The position numbers were made by a program, and so were the translations under genes. From Mangrovimonas yunxiaonensis (lineage in GTDB: Bacteria > Bacteroidota > Bacteroidia > Flavobacteriales > Flavobacteriaceae): a stretch of DNA of 64,000 nt. The stretch lies in NCBI RefSeq assembly GCF_000733475.1, contig NZ_JPFK01000007.1, positions 678,501-742,500 on the forward strand, in the 5' to 3' direction. Below are positions 34,791 through 44,848 of the stretch, one piece after another (positions within the stretch are counted from its first letter, which is position 1; every line of letters starts with the position of its first letter). The notes under the pieces are model-generated. The model had not been told where the DNA came from. It saw only the letters and a list, made by a program, of their open reading frames with translations, and did no database searches.

Positions 34791-37400
34791 ATGAAAATAA
34801 AACTACACGTAAAAACACTAGCAGTAATTAGTATGCTTATACCCAGCATTATTCTTTCTCAGGAAGAGATTGAGTTATGGGGAATGACATTTAGAGGTGG
34901 AAAATCAGATATGGGTACCATATTTAAGACAGATGAAAATGCCGAAAATCTGGAAGTCCAGTACGATTTTTTTAAAACGGATGGCTATGAGATTGAAAGC
35001 GAAATTATACAAGCTTCAAATGGTAAGTTTTATGGCTTGTCACCTTATTCTGGAATTTATTTATACGGCGTTTACTACGACAGCGATAATACGCCAGGCA
35101 TATTATACGAGTATGATCCGGTAACCAATGTATTTGAAGCTAAATTCAGATTTGGTGTTGATGAGTTTGGTGCAGTAAACTCAACAAACGGAAACCGACC
35201 AGAAGGGGCGCTTGTTGAAGTCAACAATAAACTTTACGGAATGACGCGAGAGGGTGGAGCCCATGGAGACGGAATTATTTTTGAATATGATTACATACAA
35301 GACATGTTTACAAAGCTACATGATTTTAATGATTTAAATGGTAGAGCTCCCGAAGGAGAACTTATCCAAGCTTCTAATGGTAAACTATATGGAATGACCT
35401 CTGTTGGAGGCGCTTATGGTGATGGTGTTATTTTTGAATTTGATCTCAATACTAACACTTACACAAAAAAGATCGATTTTGATGGTAATGCATCAAATCC
35501 GGGAAGACGACCTTATGAATCTTTGTTTGAAGCAAGTAATGGAAAATTGTATGGCTTAACCAGTGAAGGTGGAACATATGATTATGGAGTATTATTTGAA
35601 TATGATTTTCTTACCAATACATTGACTAGCTTATTTAATTTTGGAGCTACTGCAACTTCCGGAGCTTATCCGCTGGGAACATTGGTAGAAGGTCCAAACA
35701 GTTCTCTAGAGCTGTTTGGTACAGCTTCCGAAGGAGGCTCAGAAGATTATGGTATTCTTTTCAAATACAATATATCAACAGATACCTATACCACATTATT
35801 AAGTTTTGCTTCTTCAAACAATTTAGGGTATTCTCCAGGACCTAAACTTACACTGGCATCTAATAACAAACTATATGGTGTTACAGCGTATGGTGGTGCA
35901 GCAGAAATAGGATCAATATTTGAATACGATCCGGTTACAGACCAGTCTGATTTGCTGTATGGTTTTGATGTGAATTCTGGCTTTTATCCTTATACAGGTC
36001 TTTTGGAGGCATCAGATGGTAAACTGTATAGTATTGCTTTTAAAACCCTTTATGGTGGAGTCGCCACATTTAATAGTATGTTCTATAGTTTTGATTTGAC
36101 TACAAATACCTATAATCCTATTTTTAAGTTTAACAGTGCTGAAGATGGGGCCGGACCAGATGGTAGTCTGATGTATTCTGAAAGCCGACAAAAATTTTAC
36201 GGATTGACGTATCGTGGCGGACTTAATGATTCAGGAGCTATTTTTGAATTTAATCCAGTAAATAACCTGTATACAAGACTTTATAGTTTTGAAGCACTTC
36301 CTGTTACCAGTGCAGAATCAGGAGTATTACCAAGAGCCAGTCTGTTAGAAGCTACTAATGGTAAATTATATGGAACAGCTTATCGAGGAGGAGATAATGG
36401 TATTGGGGTTTTGTATGAATATGATTTACAGTCAAATACGTATTCTAAAAAGCATGATTTTGGCGAAACTCTTGGTGGCACTCCATTGGGAGATTTGATG
36501 CAGGCGTCAAATAATAAAATTTATGGAATGGCATCAGTAGGAGGTCAAGGTATTTACATGGAAAATGAAGTTTCTGCTGGAACTATTTTTGAGTACGATA
36601 TAGATACAGAAAATTATACCAAAATTCACGATTTTAACCTTGAAGATGGTGCTTTTCCCAACGGTGGTTTAATTGAAGCCACAAATGGAAAGCTGTATGG
36701 GATGACCACTCAAGGCGGTCTGCAATCTGGAGGTGTGATATTTGAATGGAATTTTACAACAGGACTCAATAAGTTGCACGAGTTTGAATATGATGGTATG
36801 AATGGCTTTTTTCCTTATGGAAACTTACTTCAGTTTGATGCTAATACACTTTACGGATTGACTTCAGAAGGAGGTGTAAATGGTAACGGAATTATCTTTA
36901 AATATGATATACAAACCAATACCTTTTCTAAGGTTTTTGATTTTAATGATGTGTTAACAGGAGCTAAACCTCTTGGTAGCTTAACAAAATTAAATAACAA
37001 GCTTTACGGAGTGACCTCAGAAGGCGGAACGCACAATTATGGAACTGTATTTGAGTTTAACCCTCAAACCTTAACATTCACAAAAACGTTTGACTTTGAT
37101 TCCCAGAACGGAAGATTACCTGTTACTACTACATTAGTGGTTTTAGACAGGAATACACTAACGACAAATATTGTAGAAGAAAATAAGATAATTGTTTACC
37201 CAAACCCAGCTCAACAACAAATTCATATAACGACAGATGCACATATTACCAAAATATCTTTATTTGATGCTTTAGGAAAAGAAGTCTATTTAGAAATGAC
37301 GAGTAATACAGTTAATGTAGAACCATTAAAAAGCGGTATTTACATATTAAAAGTTGAAACAGATAAAGGTTCAAACTCTAAAAAAATAATAATTAACTAG
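34791..37400 (+). CDS. T9SS-secreted protein with ~14 GloVer (TIGR03803) repeats
   Basis: 869 residues. Signal peptide ending near ILSQ. About fourteen repeats of ~50-70 residues follow, each with a core like NGKLYGMTSVGGAYGDGVIF, then EYD...T..Y and a Phe-Asp-Phe, the choice-of-anchor tandem repeat of the GloVer type, expected to form a beta-propeller-like or solenoid structure. The last ~75 residues are a T9SS type A sorting domain (IIVYPNPAQQQIHI...LKSGIYILKVETD...KKIIIN), so it is exported and attached at the cell surface. Controlled by promoter A. Confidence 0.9.
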   Translation: MKIKLHVKTLAVISMLIPSIILSQEEIELWGMTFRGGKSDMGTIFKTDENAENLEVQYDFFKTDGYEIESEIIQASNGKFYGLSPYSGIYLYGVYYDSDNTPGILYEYDPVTNVFEAKFRFGVDEFGAVNSTNGNRPEGALVEVNNKLYGMTREGGAHGDGIIFEYDYIQDMFTKLHDFNDLNGRAPEGELIQASNGKLYGMTSVGGAYGDGVIFEFDLNTNTYTKKIDFDGNASNPGRRPYESLFEASNGKLYGLTSEGGTYDYGVLFEYDFLTNTLTSLFNFGATATSGAYPLGTLVEGPNSSLELFGTASEGGSEDYGILFKYNISTDTYTTLLSFASSNNLGYSPGPKLTLASNNKLYGVTAYGGAAEIGSIFEYDPVTDQSDLLYGFDVNSGFYPYTGLLEASDGKLYSIAFKTLYGGVATFNSMFYSFDLTTNTYNPIFKFNSAEDGAGPDGSLMYSESRQKFYGLTYRGGLNDSGAIFEFNPVNNLYTRLYSFEALPVTSAESGVLPRASLLEATNGKLYGTAYRGGDNGIGVLYEYDLQSNTYSKKHDFGETLGGTPLGDLMQASNNKIYGMASVGGQGIYMENEVSAGTIFEYDIDTENYTKIHDFNLEDGAFPNGGLIEATNGKLYGMTTQGGLQSGGVIFEWNFTTGLNKLHEFEYDGMNGFFPYGNLLQFDANTLYGLTSEGGVNGNGIIFKYDIQTNTFSKVFDFNDVLTGAKPLGSLTKLNNKLYGVTSEGGTHNYGTVFEFNPQTLTFTKTFDFDSQNGRLPVTTTLVVLDRNTLTTNIVEENKIIVYPNPAQQQIHITTDAHITKISLFDALGKEVYLEMTSNTVNVEPLKSGIYILKVETDKGSNSKKIIIN

Positions 37401-37430
37401 CTTTATATTAATAGTTTAATAAACTGAATT

Positions 37431-37853
37431 ATGAGAAAATTAAACCAACTATTCTTATTTGTTTTGCTTTTTTTACAGTGTTTAACTGTAAAAATAATAA
37501 AAAATTAGAACCTGTTATTGAGACAGTAGAGGTAGAGGATGCTGTAAAAATGCCAACAAATACAATAGATATTTTAACAAGAAGTATGGAGTTTATTATG
37601 GCTGATACCATTACCTCTGGTTGGGATACATTTAAATATGACAATAGAGCTAACGAACCCCATTTTTTTTAGGTTTGCAAAAATGCCCGAAGGGATTACA
37701 TCATAAAATTTTAAAAATGAAGCTGACCCGGTATTTGAAGAAGGTATGGATCTGATAAACGAAGGGAAAACCGAAGAAGGGTTTGCTGCATTTAGCAAAT
37801 TACTTGAAAGTCTAGATCATCAAATAAGTGGGGAGTTTGAATATAATCACTAG
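37431..37853 (+). pseudogene. Broken, chimeric paralogue of the cupredoxin-like lipoprotein
   Basis: From ATG 37431 it encodes a signal peptide, but a frameshift (T7 run at 37468-37474) precedes the lipoprotein Cys. The second frame (CKNNKKLEPVIETV ... ADTITSGWDTFKYDNRANEP) matches the intact gene at 57012 until a second frameshift at the T8 run near 37665. A third frame has an in-frame TAA, then EEGMDLINEGKTEEGFAAFSKL. The similarity stops there, and the end reads ISGEFEYNH, like the C-termini of the lipoproteins at 52826 and 53847. Confidence 0.85.
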
Positions 37854-37916
37854 GAATTATAAATGGCTGTTTTTGTTTTAAAATATACGCCTAGTTGGTA
37901 GCCGTATTTGCATTTG

Positions 37917-37981
37917 GTTACATATGTGTTATACTTTGTTACATACGTGCAATTCATTCTCACAGCTTTATTTTAGTTTAG
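37917..37981 (+). promoter_or_regulatory. Promoter B: tandem 21-bp-spaced boxes plus -7 element
   Basis: GTTACATATGTG at 37917-37928 and GTTACATACGTG at 37938-37949, 24 bp, then TAGTTTAG at 37974-37981. The two boxes and their 9-bp spacer are identical to promoter A. The leader to ATG 38225 is ~250 nt, holds a GCCCAC/GTGGGC hairpin at 38126-38145 and ends with AGCTATTAATCA. Confidence 0.75.
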
Positions 37982-38224
37982 TGCATCATTCATAACAATT
38001 AAATTACGTAATCAAAATAATTGATTAAAAAGAAACCAATATCACTTTCAATGACTTCCAAATCTTGATAAATAACCTGCATTTGTTGTACAAGACATGT
38101 TCTATTTTGAATTAGGGATTGCATCGCCCACACGATAACGTGGGCATGCAGTATCAGTTCGCTGTCCGTCTAATTTGAAATGGCTTGTCAACAAAAAGTA
38201 AGCTATTAATCAAAACGTAGAGTC

Positions 38225-41200
38225 ATGAGACAACTGTATGCCATTCTAATCAGTGTTTTCGCCTTAACATTTGCCCAGGCACAATCTGGAAGCATTGACC
38301 TCAATGAATCCCAATTAAACACCCATGTAGAAATTTCCAGCAAAGAACTTTCAGAAAATCCCTTTTTTAAGGATGCCAAAAGAGCGAGGGAATTTAAGTT
38401 AAATCCTTCAATTTCTAGGCATTCCAACCTTACCGTAGGCACCAAAATCCGAATGCAATTATTTAGTGATAAGGACTATAATGCTGTTATTAGTAATAAG
38501 CATACCGATGTAAACGGTGTTACCTCTCTAACGCTTAAACTTGAGCAGTACCCGTTTGCAAGTAGTTACATTACAGTTTCAGGGCAATCATTTTTAGTTT
38601 TTTTAAACATCCCAGAGCTTAATGAGCAGTATACAAGTAGGTATAATTCCCAATCGGGCATGGCTCATTTATTTTTAATGGATGAGACGCGTACGGAAGC
38701 TTTTAAGTGTGGCGCCGAAGAGTTGTCTATGGATGATTCTCGGGGAATTGAAAATCCAAATACCAACACCTTTAATCGAATAGACCCAGGGGAAACCTGT
38801 TTGGATGTATCTTCATCCTCCGATCCAGCAACTATAAGCTTGTTAATGGTTTACACCCCAGCCGCAGAAGCTTGGGCAGATGCCAATCAAGGCGGTATCA
38901 ATAATGCCATCTCCGCAGCAATCTCTATTGCAAATGATGTGTCTGCGAATAATAACCTTGGCATTACTTTTCAACTGGCACATTCCCAATTAGTAAACTA
39001 TACAGAAGTGGGTGCTGGTGCCGACCTGGAAGCCCTGCGTAATAGCACTGATGGAGAAATGGACGAAGTTCATCAGCTAAGAAAAATCCATAATGCCGAT
39101 TTGGTCTCAGTTTTCACTAATTTTTCTGGTGATGGTATTGGTGGTATAGCCCACCTTAATACAACGCGCTACGGCCACCCGGGTAAAGCATTTTCCAATA
39201 TTAAAGTAATCAGCCAAGCAAACAGTCCAATAACATTTATTCATGAATTAGGGCATAACATGGGTGTCGACCATTACCGATACCAGAGCCAAGCTCCTGG
39301 CCCAACACAATGGTTAGATTGGCCTGAAAATGATTGGTCTAGTGGATGGCGAGATCAGGATGGAAATGATTTTAGAACCGTGATGACCTATGCAGATGGT
39401 ATACCAGGCCCAAGCATTCCCTATTTTTCCGACCCTACTGTTACTTTCGCAGGAGACCCAATAGGAGATGCTGTACAAGCAGACAACGCGAGAACACTCC
39501 GAGAAATGAAGCATGAGGTGGCCAGATATAGCAATGCCGCCCAATATTGCCTAGCAGGAGTTGACATACAACAGGCCTTTTGGATTAATAATGTTAGTAT
39601 GGGGGATATAAACCATAGTTCATCCTCAAGCTTTTATTCCGATTTGTCTGGTCTAGGCACCTGTATGCAACCTGGAGAAACACAAACATTGGTTGCTGAT
39701 TTAGAGAATGCTGGAGGATCTACTTACATTTCGGTATGGATTGATTGGAATGATGATAAAATCTTCGATAGTTCTGAATTGGAATATAATTCAACAGCTG
39801 GATTATCTCAATACTCGGTAGATATCACGGCTCCATTAGGATTCGATTCGGGTGAAAAACGAATGCGCATTAGAGCATACGATACCGGTTCTGGAGGGAG
39901 TTCAGATCCCTGTGGCTATATGACTTTTGGAGAAGTAGAAGACTATACCATTTTACTTGGCGAAGGCGACTTTTGTAGCACTTCGTCTATTCCGCAAAAC
40001 CTCGTGGTTATTGAAAATAATGGGAATAGTGTCCTGATTTCATGGAATCCCCTTTCAGGAGTAGATTATTATGAACTTCAATACCGCCAACAGGGAGAGA
40101 CTAATTGGATTACAATTTCTAATATTCTATATCCTTTCCAGCAAATTTCTGGTTTAACTCTACTTACTGATTATGAGGTTCAGATTAGAAGTGTATGTTT
40201 GGGAACACCCACAGCCTATTCAGATATCTTACCGTTTAGCACAGGAGATTATAATTACTGCGATGCTGGAGCAACTGATCCACGGTATGAAAAAATATCT
40301 AATGTAACGTTTAATACAATCAACAACAATTCGACTGATACATCAGGTTATGAAGATTTTACAGAAATATCAACCTCTGTTACTCCCGGAGAAACCTATC
40401 CAATGTCAATTTCTATAAGCAATTTTGATTCTAATGATGAATTATATGTCTGGATTGATTATAACCAAGACGGAGACTTCACCGATTTGGGAGAAAACGT
40501 TATTAGTCTCGATCCAGCATCTCAAACAAATAACGAAAACATTACAATTCCGGCAGAGGCGCTTTCAGGAAACACTGTAATGCGCATTAGATTAATTTTT
40601 CCTTCTAGTCCTGTAAATAGGACACCTTGCGGAGACTCAACTTGGGGCCAAGTAGAGGATTACACCATAAACATTTTGGGAGACTGTACAGACCCAACAA
40701 CTTGGTATGCTGATACGGACGATGATGGTTTGGGAGATCCAAATACCACTACTGAAGACTGTAATCAGCCAACAGGCTATGTAAGCAATAGTGACGACTG
40801 TAACGATAATGACGCCAACATTGGAGGCCCAACAACCTGGTATGCCGATGCCGATACCGATGGCTATGGTGACCCTAACGATGCCATAGAAGCTTGTGAG
40901 CAACCTGAAGGTTATGTTGATAATTCTGACGACCAAGAAATCAATTCTCCCTGTCCTGATAATGTAGATACCAATGGGGTGTCGCTGGATTCCGATGGCG
41001 ATGGTGTTCTCGATTGTAACGATATCTGCCAAGGAAATGATTTGGTTGATACCGACCTAGATGGCACACCAGACGACTGCGATGCCTGTCCGTTAGATTC
41101 AAATAACGATAGCGATGGCGATGGTGTATGCGATTCCGAAGATGTTTGTCCAGACTTTAACGACCTAGCCGATGCCGACGGAGATAATGTGCCGGATGGC

Positions 41201-44200
41201 TGCGATGTTTGTCCAAACCATGACGATGCTATAGATAGCGATGGCGATGGTATTCCCGATGGTTGTGACAACTGCGAGGATGCCGATGAAGATGGTATCT
41301 GTGCCGATACCGACTGTAATGATAATGACGCCAACATAGGTGTGCCAACAACCTGGTATGCCGATGCCGATAACGACGGTTATGGTGATCCTAGCGATAC
41401 TACAGAAGCCTGTCAACAACCTGATGGCTATGTTGCCAACAATGCAGACATCTGTATAGGATTTGATGATAATCTTGATGCAGATGGCGACGGCGTTCCC
41501 GATGGCTGTGACGACTGCGAGGATGCTGATGAAGATGGCATTTGTGCCGATACCGACTGTAACGATAATGACGCCAACATTGGCGCGCCAACAACCTGGT
41601 ATGCCGATGCCGATAACGACGGTTATGGTGATCCTAGCGATACTACAGAAGCCTGTCAACAACCTGATGGCTATGTTGCCAACAATGCAGACATCTGTAT
41701 AGGATTTGATGATAATCTTGATGCAGATGGCGACGGCGTTCCCGATGGCTGTGACGACTGCGAGGATGCTGATGAAGATGGCATTTGTGCCGATACCGAC
41801 TGTAACGATAATGACGCCAACATTGGCGCGCCAACAACCTGGTATGCCGATGCCGATAACGACGGTTATGGTGATCCTAGCGATACTATAGAAGCCTGTG
41901 AACAACCTGATGGCTATGTTGCTAACAATGCAGACATCTGTATAGGGTTTGATGATAATCTTGATGCAGATGGCGACGGTATTCCCGATGGCTGTGATGA
42001 CTGCGAAGATGCCGATGACGATGGCATTTGTGCCGATACCGACTGTAACGATAATGACGCCAACATAGGCGCGCCAACAACCTGGTATGCCGATGCCGAT
42101 AACGACGGTTATGGTGATCCTAGCGATACTACAGAAGCCTGTCAACAACCTGATGGCTATGTTGCTAACAATGCAGACATCTGTATAGGGTTTGATGATA
42201 ATCTTGATGCAGATGGCGATGGTATTCCCGATGGCTGTGACAACTGCGAGGATGCTGATGAAGATGGTATCTGTGCCGATATTGACTGTAACGATAATGA
42301 CGCCAACATAGGCGCACGAACAATCTGGTATGCCGATGTAGATGGCGATGGCTATGGTGACCTTAACAATACTACAGAAGCTTGTGAACAGCCTGAAGGT
42401 TATGTTGATAATTCTGACGACCAAGAGATTAACTCTCCCTGTCCTGATAATGTAGATACCAATGGGGTGTCGCTGGATTCTGATGGCGATGGCGTTCTCG
42501 ATTGTAACGATATCTGCCAAGGAAATGATTTGGTTGATACCGACCTAGATGGCACACCAGACGACTGCGATGCCTGTCCGTTAGATTCAAATAACGATAG
42601 CGATGGCGATGGTGTATGCGATTCTGAAGATGTTTGTCCAGACTTTAACGATCTGGCCGACGCCGACGGAGATAATGTACCGGATGGCTGCGATGTTTGT
42701 CCGGGTCATGACGATGCTATAGATAGCGATGGCGACGGTGTTCCCGATGGCTGTGACAACTGCGAGGATGCTGATGAAGATGGCATCTGTGTCGATACCG
42801 ACTGTAACGATAATGACGCCAACATTGGCGCGCCAACAACCTGGTATGCCGATGCCGATAACGACGGTTATGGTGATCCTAACGATACTACAGAAGCCTG
42901 TCAACAACCTGATGGCTATGTTGCTAACAATGCAGACATCTGTATAGGATTTGATGATAATCTTGATGCAGATGGCGATGGCACACCAGATGGTTGCGAT
43001 GCCTGTCCGTTAGATTCAAATAACGATAGCGATGGCGATGGCGTATGCGATTCCGACGATATCTGTCCAGGCTTTAACGACCTAGCCGATGCCGACGGAG
43101 ATAATGTGCCGGATGGCTGCGATGTTTGTCCAAACCATGACGATGCTATAGATAGCGATGGCGATGGTGTTCCCGATGGCTGTGACAACTGCGAGGATGC
43201 TGATGAAGATGGCATCTGTGCCGATACCGACTGTAATGATAATGACGCCAACATTGGCGCGCCAACAACCTGGTATGCCGATGCCGATAACGACGGTTAT
43301 GGCGACCCTAACAATACTACAGAAGCCTGTCAACAACCTGATGGCTACGTTGCCAACAATGCAGACATCTGTATAGGATTTGATGATAATCTTGATGCAG
43401 ATGGCGATGGCACACCAGATGGTTGCGATGCCTGTCCGTTAGATTCAAATAACGATAGCGATGGTGATGGCGTGTGTGGTGATTTAGACTGTGATGATAA
43501 TGACTCGCAGGCTTTCCCAGGCAACCCAGAGATCTGTGATGGTATTGATAATGATTGCGATGGTATTATTGATGAAGGTTGCGAAACTTGTCCTGATGCT
43601 GATGAAGATACCGTTTGCGATGCAGATGACATTTGTCCTGGCTATGACGATCTGGCCGATGCCGATAAAGATGGCATTCCAGATGACTGCGACGCTTGTC
43701 CAAATGATCCTAATAACGATAGCGATGGCGATGGCGTGTGTGGTGATGTAGACAACTGTCCAGATACGGCCAATGCAGACCAAGCAGATGCTGACAGCGA
43801 TGGCATAGGAGACGCCTGTGATGATGTTGATTTAGAATGTGATGCAGCTTATGCCTTAGGGGATAATAACATCTGTTTTATGGATGATGGCTTTGGTAAC
43901 TGGGGTTGGACAAACCAATTGAATGGAGCAGGTACCTATAACATGAATCTTTATGCCGGTGCGGGACAATGTAATATTGATAATGGAGCGTTTGTAGGCA
44001 CCTTGTTAATCGATTATGCAAATGACGAACTGGATGTAACATACAGCATAAACTCTGGATATGTTTTAAAAGGCATTCATTTTTATGTAGGCTGTACACC
44101 ATATCCTAAAAAAGGACGTAGGAATACTGTGGCGCCAGGGCATTATACCATAGGAAGAAATAATCTGGATAACCTAAACAGCTTTAAAATTGAAGGGTTG

Positions 44201-44572
44201 GATGTGTCTTCTCTAAGTGGGGGCGATGTTTATGTGATTGCTCATGCCAAAGTATGCAAAATGGCCTGTACAGATTGTAACAATCACGAGGTGTATCGTC
44301 CTAATGTAAAAGTAAAATGCACTAATCAGGGAGATCGCGCTGACAAAGCCTCGCAAGTTGTTGTTTATCCCAATCCGGTAACAGACGAATTGTTCATTAA
44401 AACGTTAGATGATATACTAATGGTCGAACTTTTCGATATTGAAGGAAGACGTTTGTTTTACGATAAGCAAGCGCAAAAAATTAAAGTAGATCGATTTGAG
44501 GAAGGACTCTATTTGCTTAGAATAACCACTTCTCAAGGACAACATACCCGTAGGGTAGTTATTAAAAAATAA
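38225..44572 (+). CDS. Giant T9SS-secreted metalloprotease with GEVED, FN3 and thrombospondin-3 repeats
   Basis: 2115 residues. Signal peptide (LTFAQAQS), a propeptide-like region, then a reprolysin-like zinc protease with HELGHNMGVDH at 340-350. Two GEVED domains (ending FGEVEDYTI and WGQVEDYTI) flank a fibronectin type III domain (about 590-670). Residues ~818-1868 are Asp-rich thrombospondin-3-type calcium-binding repeats (DADGDGVPDGCD) with a MopE-like Cys block (GIDNDCDGIIDEGC). A ~150-residue Cys-containing domain and a T9SS type A sorting domain (VVYPNPVTDELFIKT) end it. Presumably a calcium-stiffened cell-surface protease. The DNA of the repeat region is itself a tandem repeat. Controlled by promoter B. 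Confidence 0.92.
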   Translation: MRQLYAILISVFALTFAQAQSGSIDLNESQLNTHVEISSKELSENPFFKDAKRAREFKLNPSISRHSNLTVGTKIRMQLFSDKDYNAVISNKHTDVNGVTSLTLKLEQYPFASSYITVSGQSFLVFLNIPELNEQYTSRYNSQSGMAHLFLMDETRTEAFKCGAEELSMDDSRGIENPNTNTFNRIDPGETCLDVSSSSDPATISLLMVYTPAAEAWADANQGGINNAISAAISIANDVSANNNLGITFQLAHSQLVNYTEVGAGADLEALRNSTDGEMDEVHQLRKIHNADLVSVFTNFSGDGIGGIAHLNTTRYGHPGKAFSNIKVISQANSPITFIHELGHNMGVDHYRYQSQAPGPTQWLDWPENDWSSGWRDQDGNDFRTVMTYADGIPGPSIPYFSDPTVTFAGDPIGDAVQADNARTLREMKHEVARYSNAAQYCLAGVDIQQAFWINNVSMGDINHSSSSSFYSDLSGLGTCMQPGETQTLVADLENAGGSTYISVWIDWNDDKIFDSSELEYNSTAGLSQYSVDITAPLGFDSGEKRMRIRAYDTGSGGSSDPCGYMTFGEVEDYTILLGEGDFCSTSSIPQNLVVIENNGNSVLISWNPLSGVDYYELQYRQQGETNWITISNILYPFQQISGLTLLTDYEVQIRSVCLGTPTAYSDILPFSTGDYNYCDAGATDPRYEKISNVTFNTINNNSTDTSGYEDFTEISTSVTPGETYPMSISISNFDSNDELYVWIDYNQDGDFTDLGENVISLDPASQTNNENITIPAEALSGNTVMRIRLIFPSSPVNRTPCGDSTWGQVEDYTINILGDCTDPTTWYADTDDDGLGDPNTTTEDCNQPTGYVSNSDDCNDNDANIGGPTTWYADADTDGYGDPNDAIEACEQPEGYVDNSDDQEINSPCPDNVDTNGVSLDSDGDGVLDCNDICQGNDLVDTDLDGTPDDCDACPLDSNNDSDGDGVCDSEDVCPDFNDLADADGDNVPDGCDVCPNHDDAIDSDGDGIPDGCDNCEDADEDGICADTDCNDNDANIGVPTTWYADADNDGYGDPSDTTEACQQPDGYVANNADICIGFDDNLDADGDGVPDGCDDCEDADEDGICADTDCNDNDANIGAPTTWYADADNDGYGDPSDTTEACQQPDGYVANNADICIGFDDNLDADGDGVPDGCDDCEDADEDGICADTDCNDNDANIGAPTTWYADADNDGYGDPSDTIEACEQPDGYVANNADICIGFDDNLDADGDGIPDGCDDCEDADDDGICADTDCNDNDANIGAPTTWYADADNDGYGDPSDTTEACQQPDGYVANNADICIGFDDNLDADGDGIPDGCDNCEDADEDGICADIDCNDNDANIGARTIWYADVDGDGYGDLNNTTEACEQPEGYVDNSDDQEINSPCPDNVDTNGVSLDSDGDGVLDCNDICQGNDLVDTDLDGTPDDCDACPLDSNNDSDGDGVCDSEDVCPDFNDLADADGDNVPDGCDVCPGHDDAIDSDGDGVPDGCDNCEDADEDGICVDTDCNDNDANIGAPTTWYADADNDGYGDPNDTTEACQQPDGYVANNADICIGFDDNLDADGDGTPDGCDACPLDSNNDSDGDGVCDSDDICPGFNDLADADGDNVPDGCDVCPNHDDAIDSDGDGVPDGCDNCEDADEDGICADTDCNDNDANIGAPTTWYADADNDGYGDPNNTTEACQQPDGYVANNADICIGFDDNLDADGDGTPDGCDACPLDSNNDSDGDGVCGDLDCDDNDSQAFPGNPEICDGIDNDCDGIIDEGCETCPDADEDTVCDADDICPGYDDLADADKDGIPDDCDACPNDPNNDSDGDGVCGDVDNCPDTANADQADADSDGIGDACDDVDLECDAAYALGDNNICFMDDGFGNWGWTNQLNGAGTYNMNLYAGAGQCNIDNGAFVGTLLIDYANDELDVTYSINSGYVLKGIHFYVGCTPYPKKGRRNTVAPGHYTIGRNNLDNLNSFKIEGLDVSSLSGGDVYVIAHAKVCKMACTDCNNHEVYRPNVKVKCTNQGDRADKASQVVVYPNPVTDELFIKTLDDILMVELFDIEGRRLFYDKQAQKIKVDRFEEGLYLLRITTSQGQHTRRVVIKK
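41311..42282 (+). repeat. Four tandem 243-bp repeats inside the giant protease gene
   Basis: The marker CGACTGTAA recurs at 41311, 41554, 41797 and 42040, and in changed form at 42283: a period of exactly 243 bp (81 codons). The units are almost identical at DNA level. Around them a larger segment is duplicated 1488 bp apart (for example GACGACCAAGA near 40927 and 42415), and partial copies continue to about 43400. Confidence 0.92.
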
Positions 44573-44599
44573 CCATGAAACAAGTATCTTAAACAAAAT

Positions 44600-44648
44600 G
44601 GAGTGATTGTGCCTTAGCGAAGGTAAAATAATTTGGCACAGTTGCTCC
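44600..44648 (+). terminator. Hairpin after the giant protease gene
   Basis: GGAGTGATTGTGCC pairs with GGCACAGTTGCTCC (44635-44648) with four central mismatches, with CCTT/AAGG inside the loop. No T run follows, so termination is uncertain. In the rest of the gap, AAGAAATTTCTT at 44786-44797 is a palindrome and TACCTTTA at 44820-44827 is a candidate -7 element for the HTCS gene. Confidence 0.4.
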
Positions 44649-44848
44649 AAAGATACTGGTGTAATACGCTCATTTTTAACATGCTTAAAAAATATTTGTG
44701 GGTTTAAAAAGAGAAAAATAGCCGTAAAAACGGTCGCATTATAAGCGATGCAAGCAGTTTAATTTAAGGCACTAAACGGCGCTGCAAGAAATTTCTTCGA
44801 CTATATAAGAAATTTTTGATACCTTTAATAGGAGAAAACCAGCTATTA

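Noticed and set aside
41165-42520. 451-codon open frame on the minus strand inside the giant protease gene
   Set aside because: It is the complement of the 243-bp coding repeats; its Ile/Val/Gly-rich product repeats with the same period and has no independent features. The long open frame follows from the Asp/Gly codon bias of the sense gene.
41311-43400. Regular DNA repeats as a possible CRISPR array
   Set aside because: The units are 243 bp, contiguous, in frame and encode calcium-binding motifs; there are no short repeats with unique spacers and no cas genes.
44816-44848. TTG start 11 codons upstream for the HTCS
   Set aside because: It overlaps a candidate -7 element (TACCTTTA at 44820), and the signal peptide starts naturally at Met 44849.
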